Below the pieces are notes generated by a model that saw only the letters and a list, made by a program, of their open reading frames with translations, made no database searches and was not told where the DNA came from. Shown here one piece after another: positions 1-7,312 of a DNA stretch of 37,295 nucleotides. This DNA is from Candidatus Bathyarchaeota archaeon. Its GTDB lineage: Archaea > Thermoproteota > Bathyarchaeia > TCS64. The DNA is taken from assembly GCA_026014815.1 (NCBI GenBank), contig JAOZHP010000080.1:1-37295 (forward strand). The letters run 5' to 3'. Position 1 is the stretch's first letter, and every line of letters starts with the position of its first letter. The position numbers were made by a program, and so were the translations under genes.

Positions 1-292
1 CATGAAGTCAAAGGTATTCAGAATTAGGTCCATTTTCTTGAATAGCGATCAGGCATTCCAAACGATGAATTGTGGATTAAATATTCGATTAAAAGTAGGT
101 GTGAGAGGAGGGGTTCGAATCCAAGAGGTTCTTGGATATGCTAGGTTCAGATATATTACTTGATGTCATTGGACCAGAAAAGGTCCATAAAGATTGTGAT
201 GAATTTATATAGCAAAAAATAGTTTGAGGCGTTCCTTGTTATTCTCCATTAGAAAATCGTAGAGATAATATCTACCAAAGCCATCCGACAAA
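1..292. other. Left-edge stretch without a supported gene
   Basis: No convincing coding region. A 53-codon open frame from the ATG at base 2 has no family signature or clear ribosome site and is left out. Around 106-131 there is a tRNA T-arm-like string (GGGTTCGAATCC) with no matching acceptor or anticodon arm; similar strings lie near 1590 and 1770. The rest is A+T-rich and carries the recurring word AAATATTCGAT. Confidence 0.4.
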
Positions 293-775
293 TTAGGAAA
301 GAATGTGGAAATCATTTAGCTTCCACAATAGTTCTTTGATTTTGGGGTCCTTCCTCTCCTCTTCAGTATAGGCTAGTTGTCGTTCCAGATGCTCCACGTA
401 ATCACCTGCCGAGTAAATTAGTATGAAATGTGCGGGCTTGTCTCCCAATGTTTTTGCCCTGTGGGGCGCATTGGCTGGAATATATACAGCATCACCTGCC
501 TTCATCTGATGCGTCTCCCCGTTGACAGTCCATTCAGCCTCACCGTTTAAAAGATAAAACGTTTCAAAATGCTTTTTATGGTAATGAAGTGGAACACTGA
601 AACCAACCTTCCAGAGACCGCTTATTATTGAGTAACGACCTTCAGACTCATTGTCTCCAACTATGACTTTAGTTGTCACTTCAGAGTCATCAGTAACGAT
701 CTTTGCTTTTTCAGGAAAATAGAACTTGTGTTTGGGTTTATGATCTGTTTTTGAGGATTTGGTCTGGGTAACCAT
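293..775 (-). CDS. Cupin-domain protein
   Basis: A 160-aa single-domain cupin. The metal site is visible: H64 and H66 in LHYHKKHFE, E71, and H105 in PANAPHRA, the usual three His and one Glu of the cupin_2 family. The first 35 residues are a Lys-rich extension outside the barrel. An AAGGAT ribosome-site-like string lies about 9 bases before the ATG. It is divergent from the redox protein at 968, and both starts face the palindromes at 823-902, so shared control is likely. Cupin folds serve many roles (isomerase, dioxygenase, sensor), so the substrate cannot be named. Confidence 0.85.
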   Translation of the reverse strand: MVTQTKSSKTDHKPKHKFYFPEKAKIVTDDSEVTTKVIVGDNESEGRYSIISGLWKVGFSVPLHYHKKHFETFYLLNGEAEWTVNGETHQMKAGDAVYIPANAPHRAKTLGDKPAHFILIYSAGDYVEHLERQLAYTEEERKDPKIKELLWKLNDFHILS

Positions 776-822
776 AGTTATCCTTATGGTGAAGTGAGGA
801 TAAAATTATGGATTGAGGTATC

Positions 823-902
823 GTTTACCGACAGTAAACCATTAAATATCAATTACAGCCAAGTAGAATCAGGTCTTCTGTTAACAGTAAATGACGGTTA
901 AC
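823..902. promoter_or_regulatory. Divergent control region with palindromic operator-like sites
   Basis: Three symmetric words lie between the divergent cupin and redox genes. GTTTAC-N5-GTAAAC is at 823-839, the perfect palindrome CTGTTAACAG is at 878-887, and GTTAAC recurs at 897-902. TTAAATAT at 842-849 could be a TATA box for the rightward gene. Repeated G-T-T-(T/A)-A-C half sites suggest one dimeric repressor or activator binding at several places. No regulator gene is adjacent; the nearest is the Lrp/AsnC protein at 11.1 kb. This is inference from symmetry only. Confidence 0.5.
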
Positions 903-967
903 TGATGGACCAAGCTCCGAGGTGGGGAGCTATACAAATACCATAATAAGAAGGAGAGACGAAAAAC

Positions 968-1435
968 GTGAATATTACAGAACTAAAGGAAACTGCAGAA
1001 AAGAGAGCTGCAACGTTCGGAACAACCAGCTTAACTTGCCTTCACACAGTCCTATGGGCCATTCAAGACGCATTAAAAGACGTTGATAACATAGACTATG
1101 CGACCCCCAACTTGATGAAAGCCACTAATGCCCTGGCTTATATGGGCAACTGTGGCGTATATCTGGCTGGAGGAGTCGCCCTCTCACTAAAATACGGTAC
1201 AGAAGACTATACCGCCGGGGAAGAGGTGTTGGCCACCGGCTGGAAGGGGATGGCTTATGGAGACTGGTTCAAGAAGCAGTTTGGCTCAGCGAACTGCTTT
1301 GACCTTTCAGGAGGCTCAGACTTCAGCACCATGGAAGGCATGATGGCGTACGGGTCCTCTGAAGAGAAAATAGAACAATGTCGGAACTATTGTGTTGCTG
1401 CTTCACGAAAGCTCATTGAGCTATTAACTGAATGA
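968..1435 (+). CDS. C_GCAxxG_C_C family redox-active protein
   Basis: A 155-aa protein matching the C_GCAxxG_C_C family (PF09719), small proteins thought to carry a metal or redox centre. The visible pattern is C24, then GNCGVYLAG with C62, C110, and a C-terminal pair C138/C142 (CRNYC). The start is GTG at 968, supported by AAGGAGAG at 951-958. A hairpin with a T-run follows the stop, so it is probably monocistronic to the right. It shares the palindrome-rich upstream region with the divergent cupin gene. The biochemical role of the family is not settled; electron transfer is the usual suggestion. Confidence 0.75.
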   Translation: MNITELKETAEKRAATFGTTSLTCLHTVLWAIQDALKDVDNIDYATPNLMKATNALAYMGNCGVYLAGGVALSLKYGTEDYTAGEEVLATGWKGMAYGDWFKKQFGSANCFDLSGGSDFSTMEGMMAYGSSEEKIEQCRNYCVAASRKLIELLTE

Positions 1436-1450
1436 GAAACGCGTAAAAAC

Positions 1451-1472
1451 TCAAGACCCCTTTTTTTCTTGA
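1451..1472 (+). terminator. Hairpin with T-run after the redox gene
   Basis: TCAAGA at 1451-1456 pairs with TCTTGA at 1467-1472, with a seven-T run on the descending side. It sits 13 bases after the TGA of the redox protein, the expected place for an archaeal T-rich terminator. Confidence 0.5.
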
Positions 1473-1700
1473 AACCACTCAGATGCTGATAACCGTGAAG
1501 TTATGATAAAATATTCGATTCTGATTTTAAATAAGGTTTCCTTGATAAAATTATGGATTAGAGGGTCCATCCAGAAATGCTTAGGATGGGATTCGAACCC
1601 TACCCCAAGGAGAAATTTTTACTCGTTAAGATAGGAAACCGTTTATTCGCTACCTGCGAACATGTAGCTTTATTATCCAAGATTCACAGTAACCGGAAAC

Positions 1701-1739
1701 AAGAAATTTTTTTTCTCAATATTACAGGTTACTTGAAGC
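1701..1739 (-). repeat. 39-bp dispersed repeat, copy 1
   Basis: Read on the minus strand this block matches 27225-27263 with a single mismatch. It starts GCTTCAAGTAACCTG and ends AAAAAAAATTTCTT. In both places it lies a few dozen bases 3' of a tRNA T-arm: a remnant here, intact tRNA-Ala there. A degenerate partner GCTACCTGC near 1649-1657 could be the other end of an 86-base element. Confidence 0.7.
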
Positions 1740-1758
1740 AAAAATAATATAATTCAAG

Positions 1759-1781
1759 AGGAGGGATTCGAACCCTCGGAG
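1759..1781 (-). other. tRNA T-arm-like remnant
   Basis: On the minus strand a 5-bp stem GAGGG/CCCTC closes the 7-base loop TTCGAAT, exactly a T-arm. No acceptor 5' strand, D-arm or proper anticodon loop is found in the 80 bases before it, so this is at best a tRNA fragment, for example a former attachment site. Confidence 0.35.
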
Positions 1782-1959
1782 TATTTAGATTCCATGGTTG
1801 AAGGACCAAAGAAACTGGTCCATAGATGAAAGTATCGAGTAAAAGCCCAAGGATTTCTCAACGCATATTCAATTCATATGGAATTCTATGATATCAAAGA
1901 AGACAGTTTACCATGATACTTGTTTAAAACAGATATACTTCAGGTACAAGTAATAGAGT

Positions 1960-2655
1960 ATGTACAAAAAGATAGGGATTCTAGGAGGACTAACACCTGA
2001 ATCAACGATCACATACTATATGCATATCGTCCACAGGTACCATGAACTCTACGGGAACCATGGTTACCCTGAATCAATTATCTACGGCGTCAGTTTTCAA
2101 CGATTCGAAGACTGGATGAACAAGGAAGACTGGGACAGCATAGAAGCCGAGCTTCTACATGGATTGAAGGCGTTAAAGAAGGCAGGAGCCGACTTCGCGG
2201 TGATAGCCACAAACACCATGCATATTCTATTCGAAAAACTACAAACCCAGATTGATATGCCCCTCATCAGTATCGTGGACGCCACAGCGGAAGCCATAAA
2301 AACCGAGAGATTCAAGAAAATCGGGTTAATAGGTACCCAGTTCTCGATGCAGAAACCCTTCTACAGGGAAGGCTTAGCGAAACACGGTATAGAAACCATA
2401 ACGCCGCCCATGGAAGACCAGAACTATATCGTGAAAGTGATATTCGAGGAGTTAAGCATAGGTAAACTGGTCGAGGAATCAAGGAAAGGCTACCTAGATA
2501 TCATCGACAAACTTGTAGCGCAGGGTGCCGAAGGAATCGTATTAGGATGCACCGAGATACCTTTGCTGATCCGACAAGAAGACACTGAGGTGAAGGTGTT
2601 TGACACCGCGACAGTGCACGCTGAGAAGGCGCTACAATACGCGATAAAGAGTTAA
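1960..2655 (+). CDS. Aspartate/glutamate racemase family protein
   Basis: A 231-aa Asp/Glu/hydantoin racemase family member (PF01177), full length. The N-terminal GILGGLTPEST and the two catalytic loops are present: ATNTMH with T84 and LGCTEI with C197. Ordinary members use two Cys. A Thr/Cys pair at almost these positions is known from E. coli YgeA, an L-Asp/Glu-specific racemase, so this protein is probably of that subtype. It would interconvert L- and D-acidic amino acids in the cytoplasm. It is followed 85 bases later by a LarA-like racemase, suggesting a shared amino- or hydroxy-acid theme. A T6 run just after the stop may end transcription. Confidence 0.85.
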   Translation: MYKKIGILGGLTPESTITYYMHIVHRYHELYGNHGYPESIIYGVSFQRFEDWMNKEDWDSIEAELLHGLKALKKAGADFAVIATNTMHILFEKLQTQIDMPLISIVDATAEAIKTERFKKIGLIGTQFSMQKPFYREGLAKHGIETITPPMEDQNYIVKVIFEELSIGKLVEESRKGYLDIIDKLVAQGAEGIVLGCTEIPLLIRQEDTEVKVFDTATVHAEKALQYAIKS

Positions 2656-2740
2656 ACCACACTTTTTTAGCTCAAAAAATCGGTCTTACAGCTTTCCACC
2701 TTTATTCTCAAATACTTCTTAGACGTAGTAAAACCGATTC

Positions 2741-3994
2741 TTGAAGATGCAGCAAATCAGCCTAATTGTCAACGAGCACTATGGAGACGAGATAATCAAC
2801 CTCACTCTCCCAGAAAAATGGAAAATCCACACGGTGGAAATGGAGTGCAAGGACACGCCACAATCAAACGACAACATGATCAGGACCGCCCTAGACAACG
2901 CAGTGGGAGTCTCAAACATTGAGAAACAGGCAAAGGGAAAAAAAGGCAGAATAGTCATCACATGTGACGACCTGTCACGCCCCACGCCCGCTGGCAGAGT
3001 CTTCCCCTTCATCGTAGAGCAGCTCCATAACGCAGGCATATCGGACAGCCAGATATTCATCCTAGGCAGCTTCGGCTGCCACAACCCCATGAACCTGAAC
3101 GCCTTCGCACGTAAACTAGGGGACTCCGTGGTCGCCAAGTATGACTGCGTCAACCACAACCCCTTCCAGAACTTTAAGAACCTGGGCAGAACCAGCAGAG
3201 GCACACCGGTACATGTGAACCAAGAGTTCGTCTCAGCGGATCTCCGCATATGCATCAGCGGGGTCAAGAAACATATCTGGGCCGGGGCAGGAGGCGGAGG
3301 CAAAGCCGTGCTACCCGGGGTCTCCTCCATAGACACCATACTCTACAATCACAGCATCATCAAGGGACGTAGACCAGACGACCGGCGCATCTGGTGGATA
3401 AAAGACAACCCAGAGAGACAGGACATGCAGGAGACCGCCAAAATGGCCGACCTCAACGTCTCCGTCAACTGCGTCTATAATCATCGTAGGGAGCTCATCG
3501 ACCTAGCCGCGGGCCACGTAGACGACGCATGGAAGAAGGCCGTCAAGTCATGCTACAAAGCACATGACTCACCGTCGGCTCCAGAGTCTGACGTAGTCAT
3601 CGTGAATGCCTTCCCTCAGGCTGATCAAGACATTGACTGGTGGGGAGCCCAGGAATCCCTCCGGGAAGGAGGCACCGCCGTCGCTGTCCACCGCTTCACA
3701 GAGGGCAAAGCACTCCTCCATTACAGGGCCGAGCAGATGGGTGCTCCATGGCAACGGATCTGCGGCTATCCGACCAAGCGTTGGCCAGTCAAGCAAGCAG
3801 ACCGAATCATAGTCTACACGGACAGGCTGTCCAAGAGGCAGATGCTAGCCTACGACGACAAGATCGAGTGGCTCACCGACTGGGATGAAGTATTGAAAAA
3901 GTTGATGGAGATTCACGGCGAGGAAGCATCGGTGGCGGTCTACCCCTACGGCAAGATCCAGTTTGACGCTAAGAAGAATCCCCTCGACATCTAG
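2741..3994 (+). CDS. LarA-like nickel-dependent racemase
   Basis: A 417-aa protein of the LarA family (DUF2088/PF09861), which racemises lactate or related 2-hydroxy acids with a nickel-pincer cofactor bound to a lysine. Family landmarks are seen: DDLSRPTP near 76-83, GCHNP with H114, H139, KKHIWAGAGGGGK with H178 and cofactor lysine K188, LPGV, and NH with H204. TTG at 2741 is the longer start and ATG at 2747 is equally possible. Cofactor makers LarB, LarC and LarE are not in the window. The paralogue families have varied substrates, so lactate is not assured. It terminates with TAG. Confidence 0.8.
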   Translation: MKMQQISLIVNEHYGDEIINLTLPEKWKIHTVEMECKDTPQSNDNMIRTALDNAVGVSNIEKQAKGKKGRIVITCDDLSRPTPAGRVFPFIVEQLHNAGISDSQIFILGSFGCHNPMNLNAFARKLGDSVVAKYDCVNHNPFQNFKNLGRTSRGTPVHVNQEFVSADLRICISGVKKHIWAGAGGGGKAVLPGVSSIDTILYNHSIIKGRRPDDRRIWWIKDNPERQDMQETAKMADLNVSVNCVYNHRRELIDLAAGHVDDAWKKAVKSCYKAHDSPSAPESDVVIVNAFPQADQDIDWWGAQESLREGGTAVAVHRFTEGKALLHYRAEQMGAPWQRICGYPTKRWPVKQADRIIVYTDRLSKRQMLAYDDKIEWLTDWDEVLKKLMEIHGEEASVAVYPYGKIQFDAKKNPLDI

Positions 3995-4055
3995 GCCGAT
4001 GGACTCGCCTTCTCTCTTCATCGAGTGCTTCACCGCGTAGCGCCCTAGATGAAAG

Positions 4056-4439
4056 CTATTCCTGAATGAAGTGCAGTTCAACACCGTTTGGGTCTTTGAA
4101 GAACAGGAGCTTCCTGTCTCCTCGCCCCGCGCTATGTACAGGTGGGCCATCGTACTGTATCTTGTCCTTCAGGTTATCGTATACCTCCTGCATGTCCTCA
4201 ACTCTGAATCCGATGTGCCTGAATCCTATGTCAGAGTTTTTCCTCGGTTCCCTATACGTTTCATCTCCCGCTGGGAGTTGCATTAACTCAAGCATTAAAT
4301 TGTCTTTTTTCATAACTCCGACTACGTCGTGTGGCCGATTGACGGTCTCAACATGCTTGAAGCCGAGATGTCCGTAGAAGCGCATGGTTTCGTCCAGATC
4401 TTTGACTACGATGAGAATATGGTCAGTACTGATTTTCAA
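4056..4439 (-). CDS. VOC (glyoxalase/dioxygenase fold) protein
   Basis: A 127-aa vicinal-oxygen-chelate protein with two beta-alpha-beta-beta-beta units. TDHILIVVKDLDETMRFY opens the first half with H7, and FRHIGFRV opens the second, ending in FKDPNGVELHFI. The His and terminal Glu fit the metal ligands of the superfamily. Members include glyoxalase I, methylmalonyl-CoA epimerase and dioxygenases; this short form could be any of these. It is convergent with the LarA-like gene, 61 bases apart. Confidence 0.8.
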   Translation of the reverse strand: MKISTDHILIVVKDLDETMRFYGHLGFKHVETVNRPHDVVGVMKKDNLMLELMQLPAGDETYREPRKNSDIGFRHIGFRVEDMQEVYDNLKDKIQYDGPPVHSAGRGDRKLLFFKDPNGVELHFIQE

Positions 4440-4515
4440 AATCTCTCAGTCCCTATTGATTCATGATGACTTTAAGCTTATGTTTGACAAGATACATCAG
4501 ATTATTTGAGGTCAC

Positions 4516-4534
4516 GAATTTTAAGATAAAATTC
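4516..4534. repeat. Perfect 8-bp inverted repeat
   Basis: GAATTTTA at 4516-4523 and TAAAATTC at 4527-4534 are exact complements with a 3-base loop, in the A+T-rich gap between the VOC gene and the flavodoxin gene. It could be a weak hairpin or a regulator site; no function is evident. Confidence 0.3.
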
Positions 4535-4635
4535 GATGAATTCTGGAAAATATTAGCGAATCAATGATAGGAACAGGGATTTATTCGCACGGGGTTTAGT
4601 CAATAGATAAATAGTTAGAATAAAATAAATATTCG

Positions 4636-5082
4636 ATGAAGTCTTTGATTGTCTACGACTCAGTACATGGGAACACTGAGAAGATCGCAAGAGCCATCGG
4701 TGAAGCCATCACCGGCGAAGCCCAAGTACTCCACGTAGAGAAAGTGAACCCCTCTGAGATAACAACATACAACTTACTAATCATCGGTTCTCCGACCCAT
4801 GGAGGCAGACCGACGCCGGCGATGCGGGAGTTCCTCAGCAAAGCCCCTGCCTTGAATGGGGCCACCGTCGCCGCGTTCGACACCAGAATCCCCATGAAGT
4901 GGGTTAGAATCTTCGGCTATGCTGCAGGAAGAATCGCAAACATCCTGAAAAGAAAAGGAGGAAAACTCATAGTACCTCCGGAAGCCTTCTTCGTCATGGG
5001 CACCGAAGGTCCACTTAAAGAAGGAGAAATTGAGCACGCCGCTAGTTGGGCTAAAGAGATCGAGAAGAAGGTACCTATGTGA
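4636..5082 (+). CDS. Flavodoxin
   Basis: A 148-aa flavodoxin-like protein. The N-terminal FMN phosphate loop reads YDSVHGNTEKIA at residues 8-19, followed by the alternating beta-alpha pattern and the GSPTHGG loop near 51-57 that packs on the isoalloxazine ring. It would be a cytoplasmic one- or two-electron carrier, or an FMN-binding quinone or iron-cluster reductase. AGATAAATAG near 4605 is a plausible TATA box about 26 bases before the ATG, suggesting a leaderless or near-leaderless message. It is a stand-alone gene; partners are not evident. Confidence 0.85.
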   Translation: MKSLIVYDSVHGNTEKIARAIGEAITGEAQVLHVEKVNPSEITTYNLLIIGSPTHGGRPTPAMREFLSKAPALNGATVAAFDTRIPMKWVRIFGYAAGRIANILKRKGGKLIVPPEAFFVMGTEGPLKEGEIEHAASWAKEIEKKVPM

Positions 5083-5142
5083 ATAAACCTGCTATCATTC
5101 TTTAGAAAAATGGCGTTGCTTGTGACGGATTATTTAGTCATA

Positions 5143-5292
5143 TTATGAGTTGGGGCGTTCAGCTGGCTGATAGTCTGGGCAGTCAATGTCTATGTCTACT
5201 TCATCAATGTATTCACGTTGAGTTAAGCAGAAATACGTGGTAGTCTCATCTTTTCGGATGAACAGGTTCTCGCAATCGATGCACAGCACCAT
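5143..5292 (-). CDS. 49-aa cysteine-containing micro-protein
   Basis: Begins MVLCIDCENLFI and ends near CPDYQPAERPNS, with C4, C7, C22 and C38; the two pairs could hold zinc. The start at 5292 is chosen because a TATA-like GGTTTATTTAG (minus strand, 5315-5325) lies about 27 bases upstream, the spacing for a leaderless archaeal message. The long frame that continues upstream to 5481 has no coding character. It resembles small archaeal zinc-binding proteins, but no specific family is recognised. Confidence 0.55.
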   Translation of the reverse strand: MVLCIDCENLFIRKDETTTYFCLTQREYIDEVDIDIDCPDYQPAERPNS

Positions 5293-5594
5293 TACATGAT
5301 ATATCGAAACCGATCTAAATAAACCACGGGAATGTTGACACCGATGAATCACAAACCATCTAATAACCTCATGCCACGTAGGGTTCAGGGGTGTGCTGAG
5401 ACTCCTATTTCTGCCTTGGCTGGGGAAACAGGTACTCCATACCTTCTCACCCCCAGCCATTCCAATTACAAAAAAAGTCAAAACCGGAATATTTTCATTC
5501 CAAATGATAAGTCAAAGAATTTGTATTGGTAAAAGATTTTACCTTTTCAGGTCCGCCTCCGCTATTATATAGCCGAAACCTGACCAAGCATGCC
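5293..5594. other. Intergenic stretch
   Basis: Holds the probable TATA box of the 49-aa gene (5315-5325). Open frames across 5332-5532 have no start signal or family resemblance and are taken as noise. No RNA gene or strong repeat seen. Confidence 0.4.
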
Positions 5595-6614
5595 TTAAAA
5601 CGTGTTAAGAAGCTTATCAAACTCGGCGAACCTGATCCCGGTTCGAGCCTCAAGGAAGTCATGAACCTTCCCAAAATGAGTCTTTGATTCCTTCATCAAA
5701 TCTAATATCTCGGGTTTCAAGCCAGTTGAACCAACGTCCCCATATGCAGTATGGACTAGATCACTGATCCTCCGGGTCGCCGCGATGACCTCATAGAACT
5801 CAAAATGCTCTAACTCTTTGCCTGAAAGCTCCCTGTAAATGTCAATAATCGGTACACGGAACATAGACCCTCCGAAAGTCGTGTAGAGAAGGATTGTCCA
5901 AGATAGGTCCAACCTGAAATCACCTAGCGTTGATGCACCCCAGTCAATGACGAAAGGCTCATCGTTTTCATTTAACATGACGTTCATGCCATGGTAATCC
6001 ATGTGAAGCACCGACAGCGGCGCAGGCATCTCATCTGGCTTGTTTTCTTCAAGCCAGTCGAGAACAGGAGAAATCCAGGGTGTAAAATTGTCTCGGGTAG
6101 ACTTGAAATAGTCTAGATATCTTTGAATCGAGTCAGTGTGCGAAAGATGGAGAATTTCTTTAAACTCGGATACATCAAGCTGATGAAGCTGCGCAAACAA
6201 ACCTACGAGTCTTGTTAACCCTTCTTTAAGAATCTCCGGTGACTCGTTTTGATATTTCGCGTCAAGGGTGGTTCCAATGATCCTGTTCATGATAATGAAG
6301 GGCTTCCCAATAACGTCACCCGTTGATTCAAGTTGATGTACCTCAGGCACAGGGTAACCAACCTTAAGCAGTTTTTTCATCAAATAGAATTCCTTGGAGG
6401 CTTTTCCTCCGGCACTACCACCTGAAAAGACCCGTAGCACCCTGTCCTCTTCCAGTTTATCTCCTTTTTCCTTAGACTGGATACGCAACACGAAAAGCTC
6501 TGTCTCCCACCCCATGTTTATCTCCGAGAGATCAACGATTGAGTGATCTGTTTTCTTTGGGTACTGAGAATCCAGATAGGCCTCAAGTTTAGCGGAAAGA
6601 CCCTGTTTGCCCAT
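5595..6614 (-). CDS. Aminoglycoside phosphotransferase-like kinase
   Basis: A 339-aa protein of the APH/choline kinase fold (PF01636). The Brenner motif is complete: H204-x-D206-x-H208-xx-N211 in LHMDYHGMN, followed by the metal-binding IDWG with D224. An N-terminal lobe with VLRVF near 60 would carry the ATP lysine region. In environmental archaea such proteins usually phosphorylate small metabolites (sugars, amino alcohols, homoserine) rather than drugs, so a resistance role should not be assumed. It stands alone; the next gene, a YkgJ-like protein, is on the same strand 101 bases upstream. Confidence 0.8.
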   Translation of the reverse strand: MGKQGLSAKLEAYLDSQYPKKTDHSIVDLSEINMGWETELFVLRIQSKEKGDKLEEDRVLRVFSGGSAGGKASKEFYLMKKLLKVGYPVPEVHQLESTGDVIGKPFIIMNRIIGTTLDAKYQNESPEILKEGLTRLVGLFAQLHQLDVSEFKEILHLSHTDSIQRYLDYFKSTRDNFTPWISPVLDWLEENKPDEMPAPLSVLHMDYHGMNVMLNENDEPFVIDWGASTLGDFRLDLSWTILLYTTFGGSMFRVPIIDIYRELSGKELEHFEFYEVIAATRRISDLVHTAYGDVGSTGLKPEILDLMKESKTHFGKVHDFLEARTGIRFAEFDKLLNTF

Positions 6615-6715
6615 ACCAACCCAAGAGGAGTTGCCAGAAATAAAGGAAACTCATGTAGAGATACGAGGACCGTAAATAGAATATGTTTCAATTCATAACG
6701 TCCCACCGGATATGC

Positions 6716-7180
6716 TCAGTAGGTTTCCCATTCACTTGATACGAGGTTATATCTCCATCGCGTATCTTCACCCTGAAAACTGGTATGGAACTCGTAAAGC
6801 CTCCTCACCATCTCAAAGGCTGCCTTCACCTCTTCCTGCTCACGATTAAATTTCTTGGATCCTTTAATGGAGTTAAGAACTGCTTCACAGCCAGGGGAGA
6901 ACCGTAAACCATACTCCCCAATCTTGACGGGGAAGCTTCGGCACATCAGGGGCCGAGAATCATATATCATACACTGGTTATCCGCGAGGTGCACGCAGAT
7001 GTTCTCGGTGTACTGATAAGTGAACAAAGTGGTGGGCGATGAGTCGCCTTTTCCCAGATGTGGCTTCACTGTCTCCTCGGGAAATAGATGTGTTTCCTCT
7101 GGAAACAATGTCAGACCCGTTGTCTCATCGCCGGTTCGCAGGTGTCTGCAGCAGCGGCCACATCGCGTGCACTCATCCAA
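6716..7180 (-). CDS. YkgJ-family Cys-cluster protein
   Basis: A 154-aa CxxCxxCC protein (PF03692). The N-terminus reads ECTRCGRCCR with C4, C7, C10 and C11. A second set lies in NICVHLADNQCMIYDSRPLMCRSFP, and a final Cys in SPGC. The family is proposed to bind a metal or iron-sulfur cluster, with unknown substrate. The start is TTG at 7180, just before the first cluster. It lies on the same strand as the kinase and the amidohydrolase but with gaps over 100 bases, so co-transcription is uncertain. Confidence 0.8.
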   Translation of the reverse strand: MDECTRCGRCCRHLRTGDETTGLTLFPEETHLFPEETVKPHLGKGDSSPTTLFTYQYTENICVHLADNQCMIYDSRPLMCRSFPVKIGEYGLRFSPGCEAVLNSIKGSKKFNREQEEVKAAFEMVRRLYEFHTSFQGEDTRWRYNLVSSEWETY

Positions 7181-7312
7181 TCAGGACACCGTCAGATAGA
7201 TAATACTCCATTTATTTTCTATAGAATATATCGGTGAAGAAAATACAGGCACGGCGTCGCAAAGCTTGTTCATGTGTGGGGAATGAATTACTTCCCTTCG
7301 CCTAGCCGGGAT

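Larger units (their letters stand above)
1473..1959. other. Gene-free gap with tRNA-like remnants and a repeat
   Basis: No supported coding region in about 490 bases. Contents: a GGGATTCGAACCC string near 1588, a better-formed T-arm-like hairpin on the minus strand at 1759-1781 (GAGGG-TTCGAAT-CCCTC), and at 1701-1739 a 39-base block that recurs inverted at 27225-27263. The final bases before 1960 hold only a weak promoter-like sequence for the racemase gene. The gap looks like old recombination or integration debris. Confidence 0.5.

Noticed and set aside
1750-1840. A complete tRNA on the minus strand
   Set aside because: Only the T-arm folds; no acceptor partner, D-arm or proper anticodon loop precedes it.
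5332-5532. Small plus-strand protein
   Set aside because: No ribosome site, no family resemblance, and it overlaps the promoter of the minus-strand 49-aa gene.
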